DNA of 64,000 nt from positions 1-64,000 of the forward strand of contig NZ_PPPU01000008.1 of the NCBI RefSeq assembly GCF_006483455.1. Reading direction: 5' to 3'. The stretch is from Methylomonas koyamae. Lineage in GTDB: Bacteria; Pseudomonadota; Gammaproteobacteria; Methylococcales; Methylomonadaceae. A model generated the notes under the pieces. The model saw only the letters and a list, made by a program, of their open reading frames with translations. It was not told the origin of the DNA and did not search any database. Position numbers and translations under genes: made by a program. Below are positions 11,307-20,631 of this stretch, one piece after another (position 1 is the stretch's first letter; every line of letters begins with the position of its first letter).

Positions 11307-13679
11307 CTAAAATCCGGAACCGAAGGTAAACTGGAAAGCCTGGGTCCGGTCGGTATCTTCGGTATTCATCGGCTGGGCGACACTAACGGCCAAGGCCCCG
11401 AACGGCGACAACCATTCGCCGCTCAAACCGACCGAATAACGGAAGTATTTTTTCAGGTCCCCGGTATTGAGTCCCGGCGCCAACGTTCCGGCGTCGATAA
11501 ACGAACCGATCCGGACCGACTTGACGTCGCTCAAAAACGGCACCGGGAAAAACAACTCGGCCTTGCCGATCATTTTGGTGGAACCACCGACCGGGCGCCG
11601 GAAAGTATTGGTCGGATTCAAGTCGTTGGTATCGATGATACCGAGCGTATTCTGCATGAAACCACGTACATCGTTGGTACCGCCGGCGAAATAGTTTTCG
11701 AAGAACGGCAGACCGGAATCGCCGCCATAACTGTCGCCGTGAGCGACTTCGCCCAGCAAGCGGAAGGTAAAGTCGTTGGACAACGGAAAATAATGCTGAT
11801 GCTTGTAACCGATCTTGAAATATTCCAAATCACTGCCCGGCACCGTGATCAAACCGGATACCCGCTGCTGACCGCCGCTGTGAGCGAAGGTGGCCCGGTC
11901 CAGCGTATCGTGGGTCCAGCCCATGGAGGTGGATAGCGTGTTGAAACTTTTGGATTTGGTTACCAGCGGATCGCCCTTGGCAAAACCCAAAAACTTCAAA
12001 ATCGTATCCGACGACAAGGTCGTGTTTTCGATTTCGGTGCGCTTCAATTCGACGTCGAAACCGATCCGGTCGAATTCGTTCAACGGAATCCCGAAATTGA
12101 CGCCGGCATTGGTAATGTTGGTGTTGTAGCTGGCCAGGTTGGCGGCGTAGGCGTTGCGCGAGGTATAGCCCAGGTTATAACCGAGCGCCACGCCATCCAA
12201 GGTGTAGTAAGGGTCGGTAAAGCCCAGGTTGTAGCGGGTCAGGATACTGCTGTTATTGAAGGCGAAATCGACGCGTTTGCCGGTACCGAAAATATTGTCC
12301 TGCGACACGTTGGCATTGAAGATGATGCCTTGCACCTGTGAATAACCGATACCCGCCTGCAAGTTACCGGAAGCTTTTTCCTTGATCGAATAATTCACGT
12401 CGATTTGGTCGGCCGCGCCAACCACCGGCGGAGTCTCGACGCCGACTTCTTCGAAATAACCCAAGCGGTCGAGACGGGTTTTGGTACGCTCGATCTTGCT
12501 GCTGGCAGCCCAGCTGGACTCCATCTGCCGAGCTTCGCGGCGGATAACTTCGTCGCGGGTCTTGGTGTTGCCCTTGATATTGATGCGCCGCACGTAAACC
12601 CGCTTGCCCGGGTCGACGAAGAACGTCATCGCTACGGTTTTGTTTGGTTCGTTGATTTCCGGCACCATGTTGACGTTGGCGAAAGTGTAACCTTCGTCGC
12701 CCAACCTGTCGGAAATGGCTTTCGATGTTTCGGTTGCGTTCTTGCGCGAGAAAATCTCGCCGGGACCGACCTTGACCAGTTTGATTAGCTCTTCCGGTGG
12801 CACGATCAAATCGCCCGACAATTTGACCTTGTCCAACATGTACACGTCGCCTTCCTTGACGTTGATCGTTATGTAAATTTCCTTTTTATCGGCCGTGATG
12901 TCGACCTGGGTCGATTCGATCGAAAAATTGATATAACCGCGGTCCAGGTAATACGAGCGCAGCTTTTCCAGGTCGGCGGACAGCTTCTGTTTCGAATATT
13001 GGTCGTCTTTCGAATAAAACGACAGGAAGTTGGTAGTGCTTAATTCGAATTCCTTGCGCAATACATCGTTGGAAAACGACTTGCTGCCGACGATATTGAT
13101 CTGTTTGATCTTGGCAACCCGGCCTTCGGAAATATCGATGTGAATGCCGACCCGGTTACGGGTGAGTTCGGTGACTTCGGTCTTGATTTTGAGACCGTAT
13201 TTACCGTGACTGAAATACTGGCGGCGCAGCTCTTGTTCGACCTTATCCAAAACCTGCTTGTTGTAGACCTTGCCCTCGGCCAAACCGATTTTCTTCAAAG
13301 CTTCGGTCAGATCTTCCTTCTTGATGTCTTTATTGCCCTCGATCACCACTTTGGCGACGGAGGGCCGCTCGACGACATTGACGACCAAAGTACCGCCGTC
13401 GCGCTCCAGGGCAATATCCTTGAAAAAACCGGTATTGAACAATGCCCGAATCGCCTGGGCTTGCTTGTCTTCGGTAAAGGTTTCGCCGACGTTGACCGGT
13501 AAATAGTTATAAACGGTACCAGCCGAAATCCGTTGCAACCCCTTGACCTTGATGTCCTCGACTACAAAACTGCTTGCCTGGACAGCGTTGCCGGTCAACA
13601 TGCTCAACAACAGGATTTGCAAAAGCGGGCTTTTCTTCACGCAGTCAACCAGAATGGATAAATGCGGCGATTGTAACAT
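11307..13679 (-). CDS. bamA: Outer-membrane protein assembly factor BamA
   Basis: This is the core of the BAM complex that inserts beta-barrel proteins into the outer membrane. The 790-residue product has a signal peptide, five POTRA domains from about residue 35 to 425 (the first begins FVVEDIKVKGLQRIS), and a 16-strand Omp85 barrel. The conserved barrel loop reads GGTNDVRGF and the C-terminus ends in Phe (FTFGSGF), the usual outer-membrane signal. The ATG at 13679 gives an N-terminus of 13 extra residues before the signal; a GTG at 13640 (then KKSPLLQILLLS) is a good alternative. No rseP precedes it, unlike in many relatives. Confidence 0.96.
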   Translation of the reverse strand: MLQSPHLSILVDCVKKSPLLQILLLSMLTGNAVQASSFVVEDIKVKGLQRISAGTVYNYLPVNVGETFTEDKQAQAIRALFNTGFFKDIALERDGGTLVVNVVERPSVAKVVIEGNKDIKKEDLTEALKKIGLAEGKVYNKQVLDKVEQELRRQYFSHGKYGLKIKTEVTELTRNRVGIHIDISEGRVAKIKQINIVGSKSFSNDVLRKEFELSTTNFLSFYSKDDQYSKQKLSADLEKLRSYYLDRGYINFSIESTQVDITADKKEIYITINVKEGDVYMLDKVKLSGDLIVPPEELIKLVKVGPGEIFSRKNATETSKAISDRLGDEGYTFANVNMVPEINEPNKTVAMTFFVDPGKRVYVRRINIKGNTKTRDEVIRREARQMESSWAASSKIERTKTRLDRLGYFEEVGVETPPVVGAADQIDVNYSIKEKASGNLQAGIGYSQVQGIIFNANVSQDNIFGTGKRVDFAFNNSSILTRYNLGFTDPYYTLDGVALGYNLGYTSRNAYAANLASYNTNITNAGVNFGIPLNEFDRIGFDVELKRTEIENTTLSSDTILKFLGFAKGDPLVTKSKSFNTLSTSMGWTHDTLDRATFAHSGGQQRVSGLITVPGSDLEYFKIGYKHQHYFPLSNDFTFRLLGEVAHGDSYGGDSGLPFFENYFAGGTNDVRGFMQNTLGIIDTNDLNPTNTFRRPVGGSTKMIGKAELFFPVPFLSDVKSVRIGSFIDAGTLAPGLNTGDLKKYFRYSVGLSGEWLSPFGALAVSVAQPMNTEDTDRTQAFQFTFGSGF

Positions 13680-13843
13680 GCTGTTTTGCCATTCCCGCGC
13701 CTTCCAAGGTAAATACTGGTTAATTTTGGCCGAAAAATTGCTTTCTTATTTTTTTTCAAAAGCAAAGCAAAACAATAGAAACAAATCTCCAAAAAACAAC
13801 GCCCAACCTTTTGAAATTTATAATTTTTAATGAGAAAACCAAA
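13680..13843 (-). promoter_or_regulatory. AT-rich region upstream of bamA, probable promoter
   Basis: The 164 bases between fccB and bamA are much richer in A and T than their surroundings. On the minus strand TTGTTT, 16 bases, TATTGT is one possible sigma70 pair, and a TTATAA element lies further up, but no match is strong. I see no sigmaE-type site, although bamA is often under that control elsewhere. Confidence 0.3.
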
Positions 13844-15145
13844 TCAACCGAAACTATCCGCCACCAAATTGCGGTAGACAATTTGCGCATATTCGGCTTC
13901 GGCCCGCTCGACTTCGGCATCTTTTCCGACGCTTACACCGCCCGCCCCGCTGACCGGACTGACCGTATTGCCGGTATCGGGCTTGTAAACTCCGGCCACC
14001 GAAATCCCGTGCTCCGGCGTGACCAAGCTATAACAGGTATTCAGCCAATGCGCCTCGGCTAACGGCTGTTCCCGCAACAGCGACACAACCGCGAAAGCAC
14101 AGGCTTTCGCTTCGGAATTGGCGGCAAAGGCCGACTTCGGAATCGGCGCATAGTTGGCCGCATCGCCAATCACATGCACAAACTCGTCGAATCTCGATTG
14201 TGCGCTGGCCGGCCGGACCGGACACCAGCCGCCGGCATCGGCCAAGCCGCTTTGCCGCGCAATCGAGCCGGCCGTTTGCGGCGGAATGATGTTCAGCACG
14301 TCGCCGGTAAAACGGTCGCCGAACTCGCTGACCAGAGTCTTGGCATCGGCGTGCAATTCCAGCAACGGATTGTCGGCCAGACTATGCCATTCGATCAGGC
14401 TGTTCGGCGTCCCGTAACCGTAATGCTTGGCCCAGCCGGCTTCGAACAAGGCCTGTTTGGAGAAACTGCGCTTGGCGTCGAGAATCAGAATCTTGGCCCG
14501 CGGTTTGTGTTGCTTCAGCCAGAATGCCATCATGCTGGCCCGCTCGTAAGGCCCCGGCGGACAGCGGTACGGGTCCGCCGGCACTGAGATCAACACCACG
14601 CCACCGTCTGGCATGGCCTGCACTTGCCGCAACAGGATCAAGGTCTGCGGTCCGGCCTTCCAGGCGTGCGGGAAGCGTTCGGCGGCGACCGCGTCGTAAC
14701 CGGCGATTGCATTCCAACGAAAATCGATCCCAGGCGCCAGGATCAGGCGGTCGTAAGCCTGAGCGCCACCGCTTTGCAACTGCACCCGTTTCCGGGACAA
14801 ATCCAATGCCGCAGCGGTATCGGCCACTACTTCGACGCCATAGCGGCTGCGTAGCGCCTGATAATCCACCCGCAGTCGTTCCATGTCGCCCAGCCCGGCA
14901 AACAGCCAATTACTGGCCGGACAGGTGGTATAGCGGGATTGCGCTTCGACCAGCGTAACGCGAATCCCACCGTCCAATATTTTCAGATATTTGGCGACGG
15001 TAGCACCGGCGAAACCGCCGCCGACCACCACCACTCGCGGCTCGACAGCACCTAACGACGACCACCGGCTGCAGCCGGCCAGCAAACTGGCGCTCAACCC
15101 GACACAGCCGCTCAGAAACCGACGCCGCGACAATACGGATCGCAT
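13844..15145 (-). CDS. fccB: Flavocytochrome c sulfide dehydrogenase, FAD subunit
   Basis: FccB oxidises sulfide in the periplasm and passes electrons to the cytochrome subunit. The 433-residue length fits the family (about 430). The N-terminus is a twin-arginine signal (RRRFLSG) with a possible lipobox-like LLAGC. The FAD Rossmann motif VVVVGGGFAGATVA is at 37-51. Cys75 in RYTTCPASNW is placed like the covalent FAD attachment Cys, and Cys195 (RCPPGP) and Cys308 (GWCPV) match the redox disulfide pair. The start overlaps the stop of the cytochrome gene (TGATG), a sign of coupled synthesis of the two subunits. Confidence 0.9.
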   Translation of the reverse strand: MRSVLSRRRFLSGCVGLSASLLAGCSRWSSLGAVEPRVVVVGGGFAGATVAKYLKILDGGIRVTLVEAQSRYTTCPASNWLFAGLGDMERLRVDYQALRSRYGVEVVADTAAALDLSRKRVQLQSGGAQAYDRLILAPGIDFRWNAIAGYDAVAAERFPHAWKAGPQTLILLRQVQAMPDGGVVLISVPADPYRCPPGPYERASMMAFWLKQHKPRAKILILDAKRSFSKQALFEAGWAKHYGYGTPNSLIEWHSLADNPLLELHADAKTLVSEFGDRFTGDVLNIIPPQTAGSIARQSGLADAGGWCPVRPASAQSRFDEFVHVIGDAANYAPIPKSAFAANSEAKACAFAVVSLLREQPLAEAHWLNTCYSLVTPEHGISVAGVYKPDTGNTVSPVSGAGGVSVGKDAEVERAEAEYAQIVYRNLVADSFG

Positions 15146-15432
15146 CAGTGCCGGCCCAGATAGGCCGCCACGGCGACAAGCTCCGCATCGCTATAAGCCT
15201 TGACCAGCCGCGGCATCAACGTTGCAGTCCGCCTGTCGTACTTAAACGCCAGCAAGGCCTGCTCCAGTTCGGCGGCGCTGAGACGGCCAAGCTCGGGCAA
15301 ACGGCTCGCCGCCTGGCCGCTAGCGTGGCAATTCAGACAGTTCACGACGATGGCCTGAGCGGACAAATCGGCTTGTGCAGCCGGGACTGGAAAAAGCGCT
15401 AGAGCGCAAACGATGCCGCGCAGCCGCCGCAT
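15145..15432 (-). CDS. fccA: Monohaem cytochrome c, probable FccA subunit
   Basis: The 95-residue precursor has a signal peptide cut near residue 21. The haem site CLNCH lies at 32-36 and the likely distal ligand is Met73 in TLMPRL. It is a short class I cytochrome c with one haem. Its position directly before and overlapping fccB makes it the electron acceptor subunit of the flavocytochrome. In Allochromatium the equivalent is dihaem; a single-haem form is known from other sulfide dehydrogenases. Confidence 0.85.
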   Translation of the reverse strand: MRRLRGIVCALALFPVPAAQADLSAQAIVVNCLNCHASGQAASRLPELGRLSAAELEQALLAFKYDRRTATLMPRLVKAYSDAELVAVAAYLGRH

Positions 15433-15436
15433 GCCG

Positions 15437-16180
15437 TTAGACCAGATGTTTTTGCCGAAAGATTTCGTACATCAACACCCCGGCTGCGACCGAAACATTC
15501 AGGCTTTCCACTTGGCCCAGCATCGGAATCTTGACCAAAAAGTCACAGTGCTGCCGAGTCAGATGACGCAAACCGCTGCCCTCTGCCCCCATCACCAAAG
15601 CCAGTGCCATATCCAGTTTCATGTCGTAGACGGTCTGCTCGGCTTCGCCGGCCGCGCCCATGATCCAGATATTTTGTTCCTTCAACCATCGCAAAGTCCG
15701 CGCCAGATTGGTGACTTGGTACACCGGCACGGTTTCGGCGGCGCCGCTGGCGACCTTGCACACGGTCGGGGTAATGCCGGCCGCATTGTCCTTGGTAACG
15801 ATCACACCGTGGGCGCCGACCGCGTCGGCCGTGCGCAGGCAGGCGCCGAGATTATGCGGATCCTGGACTTGGTCCAAAATCAGATAAAACGCCGGCTCGG
15901 TTAACGCCTCGACATCGCTCTTCAACCGGTCCTCGCTGTGCATGGCCGGCAATTCGACGGCAACGACGATACCCTGGTGGTTCTTGCCGTCGGCCAGTTT
16001 ATCCAACTTCTTGCGCTCGGTTTTTTCCAGACCGATGCCCAGTGCGGCCAGCTCGTCGAGCAGCGGTTTGAGGCGGGCGTCCTGCCGCTGGCTATCGACC
16101 CAGGCGCGGCGGATTTTTTGCGGCGAATATTCCAATGCGGCTTGCGCCGCGTGGATGCCGAACAGATGAGTCAAATTCAT
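15437..16180 (-). CDS. rlmB: 23S rRNA (guanosine-2'-O-)-methyltransferase RlmB
   Basis: A SPOUT-class enzyme that methylates G2251 in the peptidyl-transferase loop of 23S rRNA. The 247 residues carry an N-terminal RNA-binding domain (HLFGIHAAQAALEY) and the knotted C-terminal domain with LDQVQDPHNLGACLRTADAVG (motif 1) and LVMGAEGSGLRHLT (motif 2). The ATG overlaps the end of rnr by 4 bases (ATGA). The rnr-rlmB order is conserved in gammaproteobacteria. Confidence 0.97.
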   Translation of the reverse strand: MNLTHLFGIHAAQAALEYSPQKIRRAWVDSQRQDARLKPLLDELAALGIGLEKTERKKLDKLADGKNHQGIVVAVELPAMHSEDRLKSDVEALTEPAFYLILDQVQDPHNLGACLRTADAVGAHGVIVTKDNAAGITPTVCKVASGAAETVPVYQVTNLARTLRWLKEQNIWIMGAAGEAEQTVYDMKLDMALALVMGAEGSGLRHLTRQHCDFLVKIPMLGQVESLNVSVAAGVLMYEIFRQKHLV

Positions 16181-18495
16181 GAGCGGCGGCGCTTCCTGGA
16201 TTTAGATTTGGCACTGGCCTTTGCCGGCTCGGCTTTGGACTTCTTCGCCTTTTTCTTGCCATTGTCCTTGGCGGGCACAGCCTTGGCCTTGTTCTTTTTA
16301 CCGACCTGCACCAGTTCGAAATCGATTTTCTTGTCGTCCAGACTGACCCGTACCACCCGAATCCGTACGCTGTCGCCCAAGCGGTAGCGAATACCGCTGC
16401 GTTCGCCGTACAACTGGTGCTTGCTGGCATCGAAATTGAAATAATCGTCCTGCAACGAGGCGATATGCACCAAGCCCTCGACATAGATAGCCTGCAATTC
16501 GACGAAAAAGCCGAAGCCGGTCACGGCGGAAATTACGCCGGCAAACTCCTCACCGATCTTGTCCATCATATATTCGCATTTCAGCCAGCTGACCACGTCG
16601 CGAGTGGCCTCGTCGGCCCGCCGTTCGTTGGCCGAACAATGTTCGCCCAGCAGCACCATGTCGTCATGGCTGTAATGGAAGGTGTCCGGTTTATGGCCGG
16701 CCAGACAGTGCCGGATTGCCCGATGCACCAACAGATCGGGATAGCGCCGGATCGGCGAGGTAAAGTGAGCGTAAGCGTCCAGCGCCAAGCCGAAATGGCC
16801 TTTGGTCTCCGGGCTGTAGACCGCCTGCGACATCGAGCGCAGCAACAAGGTCTGAATCAAGTGGGCGTCCGGGCGCTGCTGTACCGATTCCAGCAAATGC
16901 ATATAATCCAACGGCGTCGGTTCGGCCTTGCCGCCCAGATGCAAGCCCAACTCATTCAGAAAGGTCTTCAACGCCAGCAGTTTTTCCGCGCCGGGACCGT
17001 CATGGACCCGCAGCAGGCGCGGCATTTTCTTGCGATTCAGGAAGCGCGCGGCCGCGGTGTTGGCGGTGATCATGAATTCTTCGATCAATTTATGCGCATC
17101 GTTGCGCACCAGCGGTACGATTTCGGCGATCTTGCGCTCCGGCCCGAATACGATTTTAGTTTCCTGGGTATCGAAATCCATCGCTCCGCGCAGTTCGCGC
17201 TGCTGGCGCATGACTTTGTACAGATCGTATAACGTCTGTAGATGCGGCATCAGTTCTTGATGCTTTTTAATCAGCTTTTGATCGCCGTCCACCAACATCT
17301 TGGCCACAGCACTGTAAGTCAAGCGAGCGTGGGAGCGCATCACCGCTTCGAAGAAGCGCGAGCGCAACACCAGGCCTTCGCTGCTGATCAACAACTCGCA
17401 GACCATGCACAAGCGGTCCACGGCCGGGTTCAACGAACACAGGCCGTTGGACAGGATTTCCGGCAGCATCGGAATCACTTTTTCCGGAAAATACACCGAA
17501 GTGCTGCGGTTCTTCGCTTCATCGTCCAACGCGGTGCCGACTTTGACGTAATGCGACACGTCGGCAATCGCCACCAGCAATTTCCAGCCTTTCGGCGTTT
17601 TTTGGGCGTAGACCGCGTCGTCGAAATCGCGGGCATCCTCGCCGTCTATCGTCACCAACGGCAGTTGGCGGATGTCTTCCCGGCCCTGTTTGGCCTGTTC
17701 CGGCACTTCCGGCGTCAACGGCTTGATTTCCTTGAGCAGCGCATCCGGCCATTGGTTCGGCAAATCGTAGGAACGAATCGCCATTTCGATTTCCATGCCC
17801 GGCGCCATGTGCAGACCCAGCACTTCGCTGATGCGACCAATCGGCTGGCAGTGGGCGCTGGGTTGCTGCAGGATTTCGGCGACAACGATCTGGCCGTTCT
17901 TGGCGCCGCCGGTATCCTCCTTGGCGATCAACACTTCGTGGTTGACCTTCTTATTGTCCGGCACCACGTAAGCAACGCGGCCCTCGGTGAAAAAGCGGCC
18001 GACGATCTGATGGGTGTTACGTTCGGTAATCTCGATCACGGTAGCCTCGCGCCGGCCGCGACGGTCGATGCCGCTGACGCGGGCGATCACCCGGTCATTA
18101 GGCATCAGCGGTTTCATTTCCCGCGGCGACAGGAACAAGTCTTCGCTGCCGTCGTCCGGCTTCAGGAAACCGAAGCCTTCCGGATGACCAAGGACTCGTC
18201 CGGCGATGGTGTTGTGGCCGGAACCGATGCAATACTTTTGCCGGCTGTTAAAACTCAATTGGCCGTCGCGTTCCATGGCTCTGAGCCGGCGCCGCAGCGC
18301 TTCCTGGGCATCGGCCGATTCCAGCCCGAATTGCTGGGCGATTTGTTGGCGTCTTAACGGTTTGCCGGCTTGCTGGATCAGCTCCAGGATCAGCTCGCGG
18401 CTGGGGATGGGGTTCTCGTATTTTTCCGCTTCGCGTTCGGCGTGCGGATCGACGAAAGTCGAAAAATCAGCGGGTTGATCGCTATTGGTGGTCAT
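16177..18495 (-). CDS. rnr: Ribonuclease R
   Basis: A processive 3'-5' exoribonuclease that degrades structured RNA. The 772-residue product shows a winged-helix N-terminal region, cold-shock domains, the RNB catalytic core with DGEDARDFDDAVY holding the metal-binding Asp residues, an S1 domain near the C-terminus (GVISAVTGFGFFVEL), and a Lys-rich tail. I chose the ATG at 18495 (MTTNSDQ); a TTG 33 bases upstream opens the same frame but has no clear support. It is coupled to rlmB. Confidence 0.96.
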   Translation of the reverse strand: MTTNSDQPADFSTFVDPHAEREAEKYENPIPSRELILELIQQAGKPLRRQQIAQQFGLESADAQEALRRRLRAMERDGQLSFNSRQKYCIGSGHNTIAGRVLGHPEGFGFLKPDDGSEDLFLSPREMKPLMPNDRVIARVSGIDRRGRREATVIEITERNTHQIVGRFFTEGRVAYVVPDNKKVNHEVLIAKEDTGGAKNGQIVVAEILQQPSAHCQPIGRISEVLGLHMAPGMEIEMAIRSYDLPNQWPDALLKEIKPLTPEVPEQAKQGREDIRQLPLVTIDGEDARDFDDAVYAQKTPKGWKLLVAIADVSHYVKVGTALDDEAKNRSTSVYFPEKVIPMLPEILSNGLCSLNPAVDRLCMVCELLISSEGLVLRSRFFEAVMRSHARLTYSAVAKMLVDGDQKLIKKHQELMPHLQTLYDLYKVMRQQRELRGAMDFDTQETKIVFGPERKIAEIVPLVRNDAHKLIEEFMITANTAAARFLNRKKMPRLLRVHDGPGAEKLLALKTFLNELGLHLGGKAEPTPLDYMHLLESVQQRPDAHLIQTLLLRSMSQAVYSPETKGHFGLALDAYAHFTSPIRRYPDLLVHRAIRHCLAGHKPDTFHYSHDDMVLLGEHCSANERRADEATRDVVSWLKCEYMMDKIGEEFAGVISAVTGFGFFVELQAIYVEGLVHIASLQDDYFNFDASKHQLYGERSGIRYRLGDSVRIRVVRVSLDDKKIDFELVQVGKKNKAKAVPAKDNGKKKAKKSKAEPAKASAKSKSRKRRRS

Positions 18496-18557
18496 TGAGT
18501 CCGTCGCTTGGCAGCCACGCCCCCGCAATACGATGTATCGGGCGCTTGTGGCATGGG

Positions 18558-20153
18558 TTATATAAAGTCATAGCCTTTCTTCTTGGGTTGTTGCGGTATG
18601 GTGGATTCGTCCAGAATCCGCCGGCACTCGAATTGCCAATACCCCAGGCCGATATTGCGCCGGCCGTTGAGGATGATCGGAAAGTTCTCGTTCCCCATAT
18701 ACATCCTGAGCAGGTCGCCGTCTTTCAATCGAAAAGAATCCATAATGATATAACTCTTCTCGCCTTCTTGGTCTTTCGCGCCGTAAATCAAGGCCTTTTT
18801 GCGCTCGTCGCCGGGTGCTGCATCCAGTGCCTGATAGGTCACCGCGTAGGTCTGGGCAGCGATCACCATCAACTCGAAAATCAGCTTGCTGTCCTGTTTG
18901 GGCACCAGTATTTTGCACACCACGCCCAACGCTCGTTGCTGAGGCAAGGCGTCGATCTTTCTGAAGCTGACCAAACTGCCGATCGACAACACGCCTTCCT
19001 GGTCGAAATTGCAGGACAACGCGCGCTCCGAGTCGGTCTCCGCGCGTTTTTCCAAACCGGAACCGGTGCCGGCACGCGAGGTATCGAGCAAGTCGAACGT
19101 GGCCTCCAGGCCGATCGCCACGTAGCGGTCGAGCCGGTCGCTGAAATAAACCGAGCCCTGCGGCTCCTTGCCCTGCCAGCGCTGCAGTAAATAATCGAAC
19201 AACTCGGCCGGCAGACGTTGCTGCTGGCTTTTTTCCATTTCCAGCGAGCTGAAGCGGGCTTCGTCCTTGCTGGAAAATTTGTCGGGATGCTTGAAAACCT
19301 TGGCCAGCTTGCTCAGATTCAGATACAGCATCGCCGAATCCGAGCGCCTATCGCTTTGCCCGCTACTGGCCAGAAAGGCCGGCGGCAAATCCTCGTCCAT
19401 CAGAATCGAGCATTGCACGGCTTGGCCGGCGACCGGCTTGGTTTCGATCTCGAGCAAATCGGCGATTTTTTCGATGAACTCGTAAACCAGCTGGAATTCT
19501 TTCTGCATCAAACCCGACGGATAGGCCAGACTGAGCAATAAAATTTGTTTGTAACTGTCCTCGATCGACGACTGCTTACTGAAAATGCCGCCATGATCGG
19601 CCGCTTTGACATCGGCTTTATCCAACTTCACGGCCAGCTTGTACAAGGAATGCAGGTCGATCCAGATCCAATCCGGAATCGGATAACTCATCATGTAATG
19701 GGTAATGATGATACGGCTCAAACCCTTGATCGTGCGCTGAATCGACAACACGGTCGGCTTGGCCTGCATCCAGCCAATCTCGCGCCGCGTCAGCTCGCGC
19801 GCCACGCTCCAGTAACCGATCGTAAACTGGCGTTCGATACTACAGGTCAAGGCGAAAATTTTCTTTTCGCTATCGCCCTTGGGAAAACCCGACCGGGTCA
19901 GGCGGGAACGCAGGTAGTCGTCGATCAGAAAAAAACTGTCCCTCAGCATTTCCAGCGCGTGCAGCCGTTTGGCGGCCGGCATGTCTACCGATATCAACTC
20001 GCCCAGCAATTCGTAGAACAAGCGCGCAGCCAGACCTGGATTCGCCGTGGGAAGCTCGGTAATCCATTGTTTGAGCGCGTCGTCGCTGAACGAAGCCAGC
20101 AGCTGGGGATCGTTTCTTTGCTCGGGAATGACTAAAAAGAACGAGTTTTTCAC
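18558..20153 (-). CDS. Large protein of unknown function (531 residues)
   Basis: No signal peptide or membrane segment is visible, so it is probably cytoplasmic. The first 180 residues look all-helical (repeated Leu-rich helices such as AARLFYELLGELI). The last 170 contain several beta-strand-like stretches and end in Lys-rich PKKKGYDF. I see no catalytic motif that I recognise; a degenerate PilZ-like or adaptor domain in the C-terminal part is a guess only. The start is a GTG at 20153 with GAG 6 bases before it. It stands 63 bases upstream of rnr and downstream of a TrpB-like gene, with no pathway hint. Confidence 0.75.
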   Translation of the reverse strand: MKNSFFLVIPEQRNDPQLLASFSDDALKQWITELPTANPGLAARLFYELLGELISVDMPAAKRLHALEMLRDSFFLIDDYLRSRLTRSGFPKGDSEKKIFALTCSIERQFTIGYWSVARELTRREIGWMQAKPTVLSIQRTIKGLSRIIITHYMMSYPIPDWIWIDLHSLYKLAVKLDKADVKAADHGGIFSKQSSIEDSYKQILLLSLAYPSGLMQKEFQLVYEFIEKIADLLEIETKPVAGQAVQCSILMDEDLPPAFLASSGQSDRRSDSAMLYLNLSKLAKVFKHPDKFSSKDEARFSSLEMEKSQQQRLPAELFDYLLQRWQGKEPQGSVYFSDRLDRYVAIGLEATFDLLDTSRAGTGSGLEKRAETDSERALSCNFDQEGVLSIGSLVSFRKIDALPQQRALGVVCKILVPKQDSKLIFELMVIAAQTYAVTYQALDAAPGDERKKALIYGAKDQEGEKSYIIMDSFRLKDGDLLRMYMGNENFPIILNGRRNIGLGYWQFECRRILDESTIPQQPKKKGYDFI

Positions 20154-20244
20154 AAACAGCTCAAATAATGTACGCGCTTAGCGCGCTTTCGTAACGCCGC
20201 GGCCAACGCTGCCGGGTGACGCGAACAACTATAGCCCCCATTTT

Positions 20245-20571
20245 CTAGAAAAGCGCCTCGTCATCGACCATCGGACTTTGCAATGCGTTGATATCGTTTC
20301 TGAGCTGTTTTCTGGCCAGCAATTTGGATTGCACCCGCTCGGGCAACTCGGTAAAGATCAATACCTGCTTGGCCACCAGCAAATCGACCAAATCGTCTAT
20401 CACCCGCACCATCTCGCTGTCGGTATCCGACAAAGCCTGACGGGCATCCTGCTCGTAGCGGGCTTTGGCGTAGGCCAACCACTCGGGGTGGTCTGCCGCC
20501 AACCATTCTCCGTTACCGTTGTCGCTTACCGTGACAATGGCGCCATCGGCGCCGCGTTGTACGAAAGGCAT
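20245..20571 (-). CDS. Small TrpB-like conserved protein
   Basis: The product is 108 residues and acidic. It resembles the short proteins named 'tryptophan synthase subunit beta like' in related genomes; they have no part of the catalytic core and their role is unknown. Visible features are MPFVQRGADGAIVTVS at the N-terminus, then DHPEWLAYAKARYEQD, and a helical segment VIDDLVDLLVAKQVLIF. I chose the ATG at 20571 because GGAG lies about 9 bases before it; an upstream in-frame start adds 12 residues without support. Confidence 0.72.
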   Translation of the reverse strand: MPFVQRGADGAIVTVSDNGNGEWLAADHPEWLAYAKARYEQDARQALSDTDSEMVRVIDDLVDLLVAKQVLIFTELPERVQSKLLARKQLRNDINALQSPMVDDEALF

Positions 20572-20631
20572 GCACTTAGCTCCCTGTGGCTGCCTAACGA
20601 CGAACACCGAACCCCAAGATGCGCGCTTGCA

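Noticed and set aside
17242-18357. 371-residue plus-strand open frame
   Set aside because: It is antisense to rnr, is His/Gln/Arg-rich without any domain, and has no supporting start site.
18496-18528. TTG start giving a longer RNase R
   Set aside because: The ATG at 18495 gives a normal N-terminus; the extra 11 residues have no support.
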